This document shows, one piece after another, positions 51,882-59,554 of a DNA stretch of 59,554 nucleotides. The notes under the pieces are model-generated. The model saw nothing but the letters and a program-made list of their open reading frames with translations, did no database searches and was not told the origin of the DNA. A program made the position numbers and the translations under genes. Position 1 is the stretch's first letter. The number at the start of each line of letters is the position of its first letter. The DNA is from Dehalococcoidia bacterium. GTDB lineage: Bacteria > Chloroflexota > Dehalococcoidia > SZUA-161. Location: assembly GCA_030619685.1 (NCBI GenBank), contig JAUXAX010000009.1, positions 1 through 59,554 of the forward strand, given 5' to 3'.

Positions 51882-52478
51882 ATGGAATCGCCGCTCAAGA
51901 GGAAAGACATCCCACCGCAGCGCCGCAGGCAGATACTCACCGCCGCAGCCGAGCTTTTCTCATATAGCGGCTACCACGGCGTCACCGTGGATGCCATCGC
52001 CCAACGGGCCGGAATCAGCAAGGGCAACCTCTACTGGTACTTCAAATCCAAGCAGGAGATATTCCAGCTACTTATCGACCGTGTCGCCGGGAAGCTTTTC
52101 ACGCCAGTGGCCGAAACAATGGAGAGCGATGCGCTGCCACGCGACAAGCTGCGTGCCCTTGCCCAGAGTTGTCTCGATTCCGCTGAGGCGGATCCCAGGG
52201 CTGTGCACCTTATGTGGCAAATCGCGACGCAGCCGGAACTGAAAGATTTGCTATCTTCCGAGTTTCAGGTGTGGATCAATCCTTTTGTCGACTATTTGAC
52301 GCTACTTTTTGCCGAGATAGGGGAGGAGGAGCCGGAGGGCGTTGCCATGCTTTATGCCTTCACCCTCGATGCCCTGATGTTTCTGGTCGTTATTGGCCCC
52401 GATATCTACGACAGGGGAAAACTGATGGCAGCTCTTGAACAGAAGTTCATAAGCTCTGGGAGGGAGCAAGATGTCTAG
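51882..52478 (+). CDS. TetR/AcrR-family repressor
   Basis: 198 residues. The helix-turn-helix is AELFSYSGYHGVTVDAIAQR with AGISKGNLYWYFKSKQEIF, close to the AcrR consensus. The C-terminal ligand domain (~80-198) is helical, with a hydrophobic pocket suited to lipophilic ligands. It is the first gene of an operon with an ABC ATPase (8-base overlap) and an FtsX permease, and very likely represses it through the operator just upstream. Confidence 0.93.
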   Translation: MESPLKRKDIPPQRRRQILTAAAELFSYSGYHGVTVDAIAQRAGISKGNLYWYFKSKQEIFQLLIDRVAGKLFTPVAETMESDALPRDKLRALAQSCLDSAEADPRAVHLMWQIATQPELKDLLSSEFQVWINPFVDYLTLLFAEIGEEEPEGVAMLYAFTLDALMFLVVIGPDIYDRGKLMAALEQKFISSGREQDV

Positions 52479-53202
52479 ATCAACATCTGGAGAAGCAGGG
52501 GATTTCGTGCTGCAACTGGAGGATGTTTCGCGTTCATATCAGATGGGGCTGGTGGAGGTGAAAGCCCTAACGGGCGTAACACTTGACATAATCAGAGGGG
52601 AATTCATCGTTATCCTGGGGCCCAGTGGTTCGGGCAAGACTACACTGCTGAACCTGGTTGGCGGCATCGATTTCCCGAGCTCAGGAAAGATCACAGCGGA
52701 TGGAATTGAGATAACCGCGCTCGATGAGAAGGGCTTGACGGATTATCGCCGCAACCACATCGGCTTCGTTTTCCAGTTTTTCAACCTGATCCCAACGCTG
52801 ACGGCCAGAGAAAACGTTGAGTTCGCCGCTGAGCTGGTCGACGTACCCAGAGACCCCTCGGAGGTGCTCGAAGTAGTGGGCCTTAAGGAGCGTGCCGACC
52901 ACTACCCTAGCGAGCTCTCCGGCGGTGAGCAACAGCGGGTGGCCATAGCAAGGGCTCTAGCGAAGGACCCTCCGATTCTACTCTGCGATGAACCCACCGG
53001 CGAGCTGGATTTCGAGACAGGAAAACATGTATTAAGCGCGATGAGAATGATAAACGAGGTTAGCCGCAAGACTGTGCTTCTCGTCACCCACAATACCGCT
53101 ATCGGGGATATAGCCCACAGGGTTATTCGGCTGCGCAGCGGCCAGATAGTTGAGGACAAGCGTAACCAGTCCCCCATCGACCCCCAGGACCTGAGGTGGT
53201 AG
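52471..53202 (+). CDS. MacB/LolD-type ABC transporter ATPase
   Basis: 243 residues. Walker [14 protein letters not shown]-loop [14 protein letters not shown], signature [15 protein letters not shown], Walker [13 protein letters not shown] and the switch His in LLVTHNTA are all intact. It powers the FtsX-type permease encoded 6 bases downstream; this class drives substrates by mechanical coupling rather than a transport channel (export of lipids, lipoproteins, peptides or drugs). Its start overlaps the end of the TetR gene. Confidence 0.95.
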   Translation: MSRSTSGEAGDFVLQLEDVSRSYQMGLVEVKALTGVTLDIIRGEFIVILGPSGSGKTTLLNLVGGIDFPSSGKITADGIEITALDEKGLTDYRRNHIGFVFQFFNLIPTLTARENVEFAAELVDVPRDPSEVLEVVGLKERADHYPSELSGGEQQRVAIARALAKDPPILLCDEPTGELDFETGKHVLSAMRMINEVSRKTVLLVTHNTAIGDIAHRVIRLRSGQIVEDKRNQSPIDPQDLRW

Positions 53203-53208
53203 AGCACC

Positions 53209-55599
53209 ATGAACAGGCCGAAGAGTATGCTTCAGCGTAAACTCTTTCGAGACCTCGCTGCTACCAAGGGGCTTTTCCTCGCAGTGGCCGCAGTCATCTT
53301 CCTCGCGGTTGCTCTCTTTGGAGCCTCCTTTCTCGGCTACCGTAATCTGAAAACCTCCTATGACTACACCTACGAAACGCTTCGCTTTGCCGATTTCACC
53401 GTCAAAGTCGTACAGGCTCCGATGGAGGCCGTCGACGAGTTAGAGTCTATCCCGGGCGTCGAGGCCGTCACCGGCAGGGTAAACAGCGACCTGGCCATCA
53501 CCCTTCCCGGGGACGAGGCGAAGAGGGTGCTGGCTCGAGTGATATCCCTGCCCTCCGATTCCCGCCCTTCCGTCAACGATGTCAAGGTAGAAGAAGGCTC
53601 GTACTTCCAGGAGGGCGAGGGTGATGTCCTGCTGGTGGAGCACAGCTTCGCCGAGCATCACGAGTTGAATCCTGAGGACACTGTATCCCTTACCGTGGAC
53701 GGCCTGGAAATCAGCTACAGGGTCACCGGAGTCGTCACCAGCCCCGAGTACATCTGGCCTGCCAAGAGCCGGCACGAAATACTGGCCTCCCCCGAAACCT
53801 TCGGAGTCCTTTTCGTCCCCCAGGATGTAGCGACCGAGCTTACGGGGATGCTCGGTATCAACGAGTTTTGCGTAATAGTTGCTGAGGGGGCAGACAGGGC
53901 CGCCGTAATCGAAAGGGCTGAGGATATACTTGAGCCCTATGTGGTAATGGACGTAGTTACTCGTGAAGACCAGCCCAGCAACGCCGCCCTTAGTATGGAC
54001 CTGCAGGGGTTCGGAGAGATGGCGGAGGTCTTCCCCCTTCTCTTCCTCATCGTGGGGGCGCTGGCGACATACATCTTGCTTACCAGAATCGTCCACAACC
54101 AGAGGTCGCAGATCGGCCTTATGCGGGCGGTGGGCTACTCCCGCCGCCAGGTCCTTGTCCATTACCTCAGCTTCGCCCTTCTCATCGGAATCGTGGGCGC
54201 TGCCGCTGGAACCCTGGCTGGCTACCTGCTCTCAGAGGTCGTTACCAGGCTCTATGTCGGCTTCTTGGGGCTTCCTTACACCAGCACGAGAATGGGGTGG
54301 ATAGAGTGGCTGGCGATAGAAGAAGCGCTATTTGCCGGGATTCTCACCTGCGTGATAGGTGGGGCTATTCCTGCCTATGCCGCGTCCCGCCTTCCCCCGT
54401 CGGAGGCCATGCGCGCCCCGGCTCCCGCCGCCGGCAGGAAACTCCTGCTAGAACGCATCTTCCCCTTCCTGAGACGGCTGTCTTCCCTTTGGAAGATCCC
54501 GCTGCGCAACATTTTTCGCAGCCGACGCCGCTCCCTCTATACCATCATCGGCGTCGCCTTCGGCATCAGCCTCATTCTGGTCTCGGCTGCCTTCATCGAC
54601 TCCATCGACTACTTCATGGACCTCCAGTTCAACCGTATTCAGAAATACGATGCCATGGTTAACTTCACCGAAACGCAGCCGCCAGCGGCGACCGTGGCTG
54701 GCGAGGTGCAAGACTGGGAGGAGGTGCAGAAAGCTGAGCCGGTCCTGCAAATACCTGTCAGGATGCACCATGAAGACAAGAGCTACTCCACGCTGGTAGT
54801 AGGGCTTTCTCCTGACTCTGAACTGTACGGGTTGTATTCCACCGCCGGGGACAGCGTAAGTGTGAGCGACGAGGGAATCCTGCTGAGCGTAGGCTTACGA
54901 AGCATGCTGGACGTAGATACCGGCGATGATATTACCCTCGTTTCTTCCCCCTATGCTCTCCAACAGGTCAAGGTAGCCGGATTCGTAAAGCAGCCCATGG
55001 GCAGCTTTGGCTACGTGACTCTGGGCCAAGCGCAGGAGCTTGCGGGAGGCCAGCCCATAATCAGCGGCATCATGCTGAAGGTAGAGCCGCAGTATCTGGA
55101 TTCCATAAGGGAAAAGGCCTACGGCATTCCGGGCACCGCCTCCGTGGAGCTTACCGCCGAAACTCATGAAATGGTCGATGAACTGATGAGCTTCATCCGC
55201 GGCATGATGTGGGTAATGCTCGGCTTTGGCGCCGCCCTGGCACTGGCTATCGTTTTCACCACCGTTACGGTAAATATCCTGGAGCGCCGCCGCGAGATCG
55301 CCACCATGCGCACCCTCGGAGAGAGCAAGGGCAGGATTGCGGGTATGATCACCATAGAGAACCTGCTTCTCGGGCTGGCAGGGATCATCCCGGGAATTCC
55401 CTTGGGCTATCTCCTGGCGCTTTACTTGTTCAGACTCTTCCAGGCCGATTTCATGACCTTCTATTTGGTAATCTTTCCACGCACTTACCTATGGACTATA
55501 GCGCTCGTGATATTGATCATGCTTGTTTCCCAAATACCGGGCATCCGCCACACCAACCGTCTGGACTTAGCAAGGGTCGTGAAGGAACAAGCAACCTAG
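53209..55599 (+). CDS. FtsX-family ABC permease
   Basis: 796 residues with two FtsX modules. An N-terminal membrane helix ([20 protein letters not shown]), a large extracytoplasmic domain (~60-260), then three helices (~275-400: [36 protein letters not shown]). A second copy of the same plan follows: helix ~445, soluble domain ~470-660, three helices ~670-790. The duplicated layout is of the YtrF/FtsX-like 'DUF214' type rather than the single-module MacB. It pairs with the ATPase upstream and is probably induced when the TetR protein releases its operator. Confidence 0.92.
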   Translation: MNRPKSMLQRKLFRDLAATKGLFLAVAAVIFLAVALFGASFLGYRNLKTSYDYTYETLRFADFTVKVVQAPMEAVDELESIPGVEAVTGRVNSDLAITLPGDEAKRVLARVISLPSDSRPSVNDVKVEEGSYFQEGEGDVLLVEHSFAEHHELNPEDTVSLTVDGLEISYRVTGVVTSPEYIWPAKSRHEILASPETFGVLFVPQDVATELTGMLGINEFCVIVAEGADRAAVIERAEDILEPYVVMDVVTREDQPSNAALSMDLQGFGEMAEVFPLLFLIVGALATYILLTRIVHNQRSQIGLMRAVGYSRRQVLVHYLSFALLIGIVGAAAGTLAGYLLSEVVTRLYVGFLGLPYTSTRMGWIEWLAIEEALFAGILTCVIGGAIPAYAASRLPPSEAMRAPAPAAGRKLLLERIFPFLRRLSSLWKIPLRNIFRSRRRSLYTIIGVAFGISLILVSAAFIDSIDYFMDLQFNRIQKYDAMVNFTETQPPAATVAGEVQDWEEVQKAEPVLQIPVRMHHEDKSYSTLVVGLSPDSELYGLYSTAGDSVSVSDEGILLSVGLRSMLDVDTGDDITLVSSPYALQQVKVAGFVKQPMGSFGYVTLGQAQELAGGQPIISGIMLKVEPQYLDSIREKAYGIPGTASVELTAETHEMVDELMSFIRGMMWVMLGFGAALALAIVFTTVTVNILERRREIATMRTLGESKGRIAGMITIENLLLGLAGIIPGIPLGYLLALYLFRLFQADFMTFYLVIFPRTYLWTIALVILIMLVSQIPGIRHTNRLDLARVVKEQAT

Positions 55600-55930
55600 G
55601 ACCCTCAATTCCGCCCTGTTTGAGTCACGGCAGGCCAAATGCCCGTCATGGGAGGAGCCTTTTTGTCCTAGCTGAGCTAAAGGGTGGTACACCCTCACCT
55701 AGCCTCTCCCTTCAAGGGAGAGGGATTTACGCGGAGATTTGTACTGGATAATAGAAAAAGGGGCTGAGGCTCAGGACGAAGGGGGAGGGAGTTAGAGGGA
55801 GGGGGGAAGCCACTATATAAGTCTCTTGCACGGCCCCTTCCTCGCTGATACAATTTGGGCGAGACCGAAGGGAGTTCGAAGAGGGCCAGCACACCGTTTT
55901 TCCCACTATTGAGTAGCGAGGAGATCAGCG
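55600..55930. repeat. Intergenic region with palindrome and dispersed repeat
   Basis: CCTCTCCCTT/AAGGGAGAGG with a single central base (55,703-55,723) is a near-perfect palindrome. A block at 55,761-55,805 matches the dispersed repeat at 38,826 in opposite orientation. No gene is supported. Confidence 0.5.
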
Positions 55931-56395
55931 ATGAAGACATGTGAAGGGCGTCTGGGCCGCGTTTTCGTAATACGGCTTGAGGATGGGGACGTGGTCCCCG
56001 AATGTATTGAGCGTTTCGCGGAGGAGAACGGGGTATCCGTGGGGCATGTTATCCTGGTGGGCGGAATCGGGGAGGGTGAGGTTGTGGTCGGCCCGCGGCG
56101 ATCCGAGGAAAGGCCGCCGGAGCCGATGCTGCTGCCGATAGACGGCGCGCACGAGGTGGTGGGGGTGGGCGTGCTCGCCCCCGGCGAGGACGGGAGGCCG
56201 CAACTGCACATCCACGCGGCGCTGGGACGGTCGGGGAGTACTACGACCGGGTGCCTGCGGCCCGGTGTTACCACTTGGCTTGTGGCAGAGGCCATCCTCT
56301 ACGAAATCCTCGACGCGAGAGTAGCGCGGCTCATGGACAACGAGAGCGGCTTCGAGCTACTGGAGCCCGGCACGGGGCCACCTTCAAGGGAATAG
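55931..56395 (+). CDS. PPC/DUF296-domain protein
   Basis: 154 residues, one PPC domain. Features: FVIRLEDGDVVPECIERFAE, VSVGHVILVGGIGEGEVVV, a His cluster LHIHAALGR that binds a metal in known structures, and a C-terminal strand GFELLEPG. In plants the domain belongs to AT-hook DNA-binding proteins; the bacterial stand-alone form has no settled role. It precedes a DUF429 gene by 4 bases, so the two are probably co-transcribed. Confidence 0.9.
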   Translation: MKTCEGRLGRVFVIRLEDGDVVPECIERFAEENGVSVGHVILVGGIGEGEVVVGPRRSEERPPEPMLLPIDGAHEVVGVGVLAPGEDGRPQLHIHAALGRSGSTTTGCLRPGVTTWLVAEAILYEILDARVARLMDNESGFELLEPGTGPPSRE

Positions 56396-56399
56396 TTGG

Positions 56400-57206
56400 T
56401 TGAACCTGAATTGGTTTGCGAAGCAAATGGGTATAACCATCATAGGCATTGACTGTGCCACGCAAGATAAGAATGTTGGGCTTGCGCTCGGCCTTTTCGA
56501 TGAGGGGGAAGCTCGCATTGAGGAGGTGAAGGTTGGGAGGACAAAAGGATCCGTTGTGGAAACCGTCGCGAATTGGATAACCCATCACTCTCCCGCTCTG
56601 CTGGCATTGGACGCTCCACTGGGCTGGCCCAAGGGTCTCCGTCAAGCGTTACGTGGTCATAAAGCTGGGAAACCAATACGGGTGGGACCAAATGAAATGT
56701 TCCGCCGGGGGACAGACCGGTTTGTGAAAGAGGAGATCGACAAGACGCCTCTCGACGTTGGTGCCGATCGCATTGCGCGCACCGCTCATTGGGCGCTGGA
56801 GCTGTTGCACAGGCTGCGTGCGCAAACTGGGCAAGAAATCCATCTGGCCTGGAAGCCGGAAATGATTTCCCGCACCTGCGCTATTGAGGTATACCCCGCG
56901 GCAACCCTCAAGGCACACAAGATCGAGCGGTGTCAGGGTTATAAGCTTAAGGATGAGCATGGAAAAACTGCGCGCCGAAGCATCGTGGCGCAACTGGAAC
57001 CGCATCATGTACACCGAGCCAGCAACTTTCCCTTGCTGGTGGACAATGCCGATGCCCTGGATGCCGTGTTATGCGTCTTGGCAGGGGTGGACTTTCTGCG
57101 CGGCGAGGTATATAAGCCCACCGACCTGAAGCTTGCAAAGAAAGAGGGGTGGATTTGGGTTTTAGAGGGAGGGGGCTCGCTCTTCAGAGTAGATACTCCA
57201 TTATGA
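56400..57206 (+). CDS. DUF429 protein (predicted RNase H-like nuclease)
   Basis: About 268 residues from the TTG at 56,400 (AAGGG upstream); an ATG at 56,427 that begins MGITIIGIDCA matches the family start better. The first strand carries IGIDCA (acidic site residue), followed by ALDAPLGWP and IEVYPAATL, and a late DNADALDAVLCVLAG with two Asp. The set fits the RNase H-like fold of DUF429; activity is predicted only. The 3' end overlaps the convergent PH-domain gene by 23 bases. Confidence 0.85.
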   Translation: MNLNWFAKQMGITIIGIDCATQDKNVGLALGLFDEGEARIEEVKVGRTKGSVVETVANWITHHSPALLALDAPLGWPKGLRQALRGHKAGKPIRVGPNEMFRRGTDRFVKEEIDKTPLDVGADRIARTAHWALELLHRLRAQTGQEIHLAWKPEMISRTCAIEVYPAATLKAHKIERCQGYKLKDEHGKTARRSIVAQLEPHHVHRASNFPLLVDNADALDAVLCVLAGVDFLRGEVYKPTDLKLAKKEGWIWVLEGGGSLFRVDTPL

Positions 57207-57567
57207 TATTATGGGCTTGGTGTGCCCTATCGCCTCCTCGAAATTCGAATGTTCTGTCGCCAAATCCTTCGCCGGTGATTGTAAGTCTACCGGTTACCAG
57301 AAAGCCTCTCCTGATCAGGAACCCTTTATCATCCTCGCTGCCTACCATGCTGATCCGAATATAGGGAATGCTGACCATCGCTTTTTGCTCTCTCATATAG
57401 GCTTTGTCGTAAAAGATAACCCGCTTATCGGTGATCCCTATGAATCCGGTGGCAGCGCCTTTCAGGTCGAAAACGGCTCGGATAACCTCATCAGGCTGAC
57501 AGAAATTCTCTATTTTCTGCAACTGCTCCTTCTTGTCAAAAACCAGGTCCTCGGCATGGACGGCCAT
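57184..57567 (-). CDS. Bacterial PH-domain protein
   Basis: 127 residues: a short charged helix, then a pleckstrin-homology-like barrel (EVIRAVFDLKG ... GFIGITDKRVIFYDKAYM ... SIPYIRISMVGSED ... GRLTITGEGFGDRTFEFRGG) and a closing helix (AHQAHNIIMEYL). Bacterial PH domains form cyclic oligomers; their ligands are mostly unknown. Single gene, convergent with the DUF429 gene. Confidence 0.82.
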   Translation of the reverse strand: MAVHAEDLVFDKKEQLQKIENFCQPDEVIRAVFDLKGAATGFIGITDKRVIFYDKAYMREQKAMVSIPYIRISMVGSEDDKGFLIRRGFLVTGRLTITGEGFGDRTFEFRGGDRAHQAHNIIMEYLL

Positions 57568-57677
57568 TTTCCCCTCCTTGCCTCCAACAAAGTCGTTCCC
57601 CTCCCTAACAGAGGGTATATCACAGCCTATACCTGTGTCAATGGGGAAAAGGGGCAGCTATCAACCTCCGTCGCCGT

Positions 57678-58628
57678 TTATCTGTCGCTGCTGGGGGGTC
57701 GCACGGTCTCGGCATACCCAGTCCCCGAAACCGCCTCGCCGCCCAGGCGACCCGATACCGTCATGTTTCCCTCCCAGAAGGGGAAGGTGGGAACCGACAG
57801 CGCCTCGAACATTCGGATCTCCTGCTGGGCATACCGCGCTCTGATCTCCAAATCCAGGTCGTGAGTCTCCTCTCGAACACGCCACAGGACCCCGTACTCC
57901 CTGCCACTTTCTGGAGAAACCCAGGAATCCATCCTCTCCAGCAAGACGTCCCGGGTGTGGTGGACTGAATTATCGGGGAACATGATCGTTAGATCACGGG
58001 ACTTAAGTGACTCGTCGGGGTTGACGATCTGCCAGAAGACGATATCGGTATCATTGTCTAGCTGAACGGAGAACCAGTCCCAGCCTTTCTCAGCCATGGA
58101 TTCCATCCACTGATGATCCATCCAGCCAATCCCTTCAACATCTATCATCCTCCCCGATAGTTCAATCTGGCCTTTAGCTCGAAGCCGGCTGAGGGAGTAG
58201 CAGTATGACCTTCCCCCGGTCCATGGGATCAGGCCGTTCCCGCAGGCGAGGAGAGGAGGCTTCTCGGAAACAAGAGCTAGATTGAGGCCGATTTCGGGCC
58301 CGTACGATTCGAGGTGATAAGAGAATGAATCAGGGTCGCTGCGGAACCAGTGATCGCGGCCGCCCCAGCGAAGCTCGAAGAATCCCTCGGCATGGTGCAG
58401 GGCCGAGCCGGAAACTACATGGTAAAGGTGCTCTGCCTCCAGGTCGGAAATCGCGAGAATCTTGAGTCCGACATTGAAGTAGCCCACCATAGCCCCGTAC
58501 TCCCTGCCCCCGGAATCGGTGAGGCTGAAATGCCCATACCACCACTCGGCCAAAAACTCGGGGTGGGCCCCCTCATCTTGCGGGAAGTGGATTTTGGGCG
58601 GGCCGAATCGCCGAGATCTCTTTCGCAT
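57678..58628 (-). CDS. CrtC/AttH-like lipocalin-fold protein
   Basis: 316 residues with two lipocalin-like halves. The signature is FLAEWWYGHFSL near residue 30, with later GIGWMDHQWMES and WDWFSVQLDNDTDIVFWQIV, as in carotenoid 1,2-hydratase (CrtC) and the AttH/SvfA proteins. No carotenoid genes are nearby, so the ligand is probably another hydrophobic compound. There is no signal peptide. It follows a small lipoprotein gene by 9 bases on the same strand. Confidence 0.82.
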   Translation of the reverse strand: MRKRSRRFGPPKIHFPQDEGAHPEFLAEWWYGHFSLTDSGGREYGAMVGYFNVGLKILAISDLEAEHLYHVVSGSALHHAEGFFELRWGGRDHWFRSDPDSFSYHLESYGPEIGLNLALVSEKPPLLACGNGLIPWTGGRSYCYSLSRLRAKGQIELSGRMIDVEGIGWMDHQWMESMAEKGWDWFSVQLDNDTDIVFWQIVNPDESLKSRDLTIMFPDNSVHHTRDVLLERMDSWVSPESGREYGVLWRVREETHDLDLEIRARYAQQEIRMFEALSVPTFPFWEGNMTVSGRLGGEAVSGTGYAETVRPPSSDR

Positions 58629-58637
58629 TGTCGTATC

Positions 58638-58925
58638 CTATTCTCCTGAATCCCAGGGGGACATCCTGGAGCGATTCATAGGGAACATGTTTAGAATTGG
58701 AGGGAACTCAGCTAACACCCTTTCAGCTACAACGTCACTGGGAGCAAAAATGATAAGCATATCGCTCCCGTCTCGACCCAGGTAGAGGCTCAGCCCCCGT
58801 ATTTCAACCACATCCGAAGAGACCTCCTCCAAATCCTGTCTCAGCGAATCCGACTTCCCGCAACCGCTTGCGATAATGGCTGCAATGATAAGCATAAGCG
58901 CCAAGCTACAGAAAGCCTTCTTCAT
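58638..58925 (-). CDS. Small lipoprotein
   Basis: 95 residues from the ATG at 58,925 (GGAGGG about 11 bases upstream); the frame is open further but the signal peptide starts here. MKKAFCSLALMLIIAAIIAS is followed by the lipobox Cys (ASGC). The mature ~74 residues have an acidic helix and a short strand pair (EIRGLSLYLGRDGSDMLIIF). No family is recognised. It is co-transcribed with the lipocalin-like gene. Confidence 0.78.
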   Translation of the reverse strand: MKKAFCSLALMLIIAAIIASGCGKSDSLRQDLEEVSSDVVEIRGLSLYLGRDGSDMLIIFAPSDVVAERVLAEFPPILNMFPMNRSRMSPWDSGE

Positions 58926-59036
58926 GTCGATTACTTCCCTCCTCCTGGAATAAGGATAGAGCAAAACGGACTCTTATTCAATCTAGGGATAGAAAAACTG
59001 CCGGGTGGCTTTGTGGTAAGATTAGACTGGATGTAA

Positions 59037-59554
<518 letters not shown>

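Noticed and set aside
53440..54162. 240-codon open frame on the minus strand
   Set aside because: It is the antisense of the FtsX permease, a common effect of GC-rich codons.

Overview
The window looks like a chromosomal stretch from an uncultured anaerobic or sediment bacterium, most likely a Chloroflexota (Dehalococcoidia-like) lineage. That placement is inferred from the gene mix: a CxxC zinc-ribbon protein, MEDS-type sensor kinases, a sodium-pump decarboxylase subunit, a TSUP/CysDN operon, RtcA with an archaeal-type FAU-1 relic, and interspersed GC-rich repeats. No rRNA gene and no complete tRNA gene is present, so the placement is tentative. The gene order alternates between conserved housekeeping or signalling blocks and a patchy accessory block.

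Bases 1-10,150: a DUF6308-like protein; an exosortase/archaeosortase with its own surface substrate (lamin-tail-domain protein with a C-terminal sorting tail); a methyltransferase/metallo-hydrolase pair; two small CxxC proteins; a junction of two truncated genes (FKBP and FAU-1 fragments); and rtcA.

Bases 10,200-31,200 are an accessory/defence island. In order it holds a small PD-(D/E)XK-like protein, a probable type II restriction enzyme convergent with a two-headed (beta+alpha) DNA methyltransferase and a DNA-binding controller, a 2063-residue STAND-NTPase with an N-terminal nuclease domain (Avs-like), a GIY-YIG protein, a protein with a TIR-like tail, decaying genes (ClpX-zinc-finger-like piece, ASCH protein with a lost start codon and an in-frame stop), a SIR2-TPR protein, and an AT-rich TIR-like/beta-sandwich fusion. 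It ends in a repeat-rich segment containing a broken tRNA-Val 5' half.

Bases 31,200-35,440: one operon from a strong promoter: two ribbon-helix-helix-like regulators, a TSUP anion exporter, CysD, CysN and an alkaline-phosphatase-superfamily phosphodiesterase. A short RLRxLGYL-type motif recurs in four of the six proteins.

Bases 36,000-45,150: two duplicated two-component systems transcribed away from each other, then a diguanylate cyclase-pilT operon. Each kinase gene has a long 5' leader carrying the same ~73-nt potentially structured element. A third, diverged copy lies in the leader of the exosortase substrate gene 34 kb away. This leader element is my best candidate for an undescribed regulatory RNA. 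The + strand kinase promoter also carries seven TAAT motifs at exact 11-bp spacing, as expected for a PhoB/OmpR-type site.

Bases 45,300-59,554: amidase, decarboxylase pump beta and gamma-like subunits, Crp/Fnr regulator, thioesterase, SBF transporter, a TetR-ABC-FtsX operon with a clear operator, a PPC-domain protein, a DUF429 protein, a PH-domain protein, a CrtC/AttH-like lipocalin with a small lipoprotein, and the start of an EmrB-type MFS exporter that runs off the window. All family names come from reading motifs by eye; no database search was possible.
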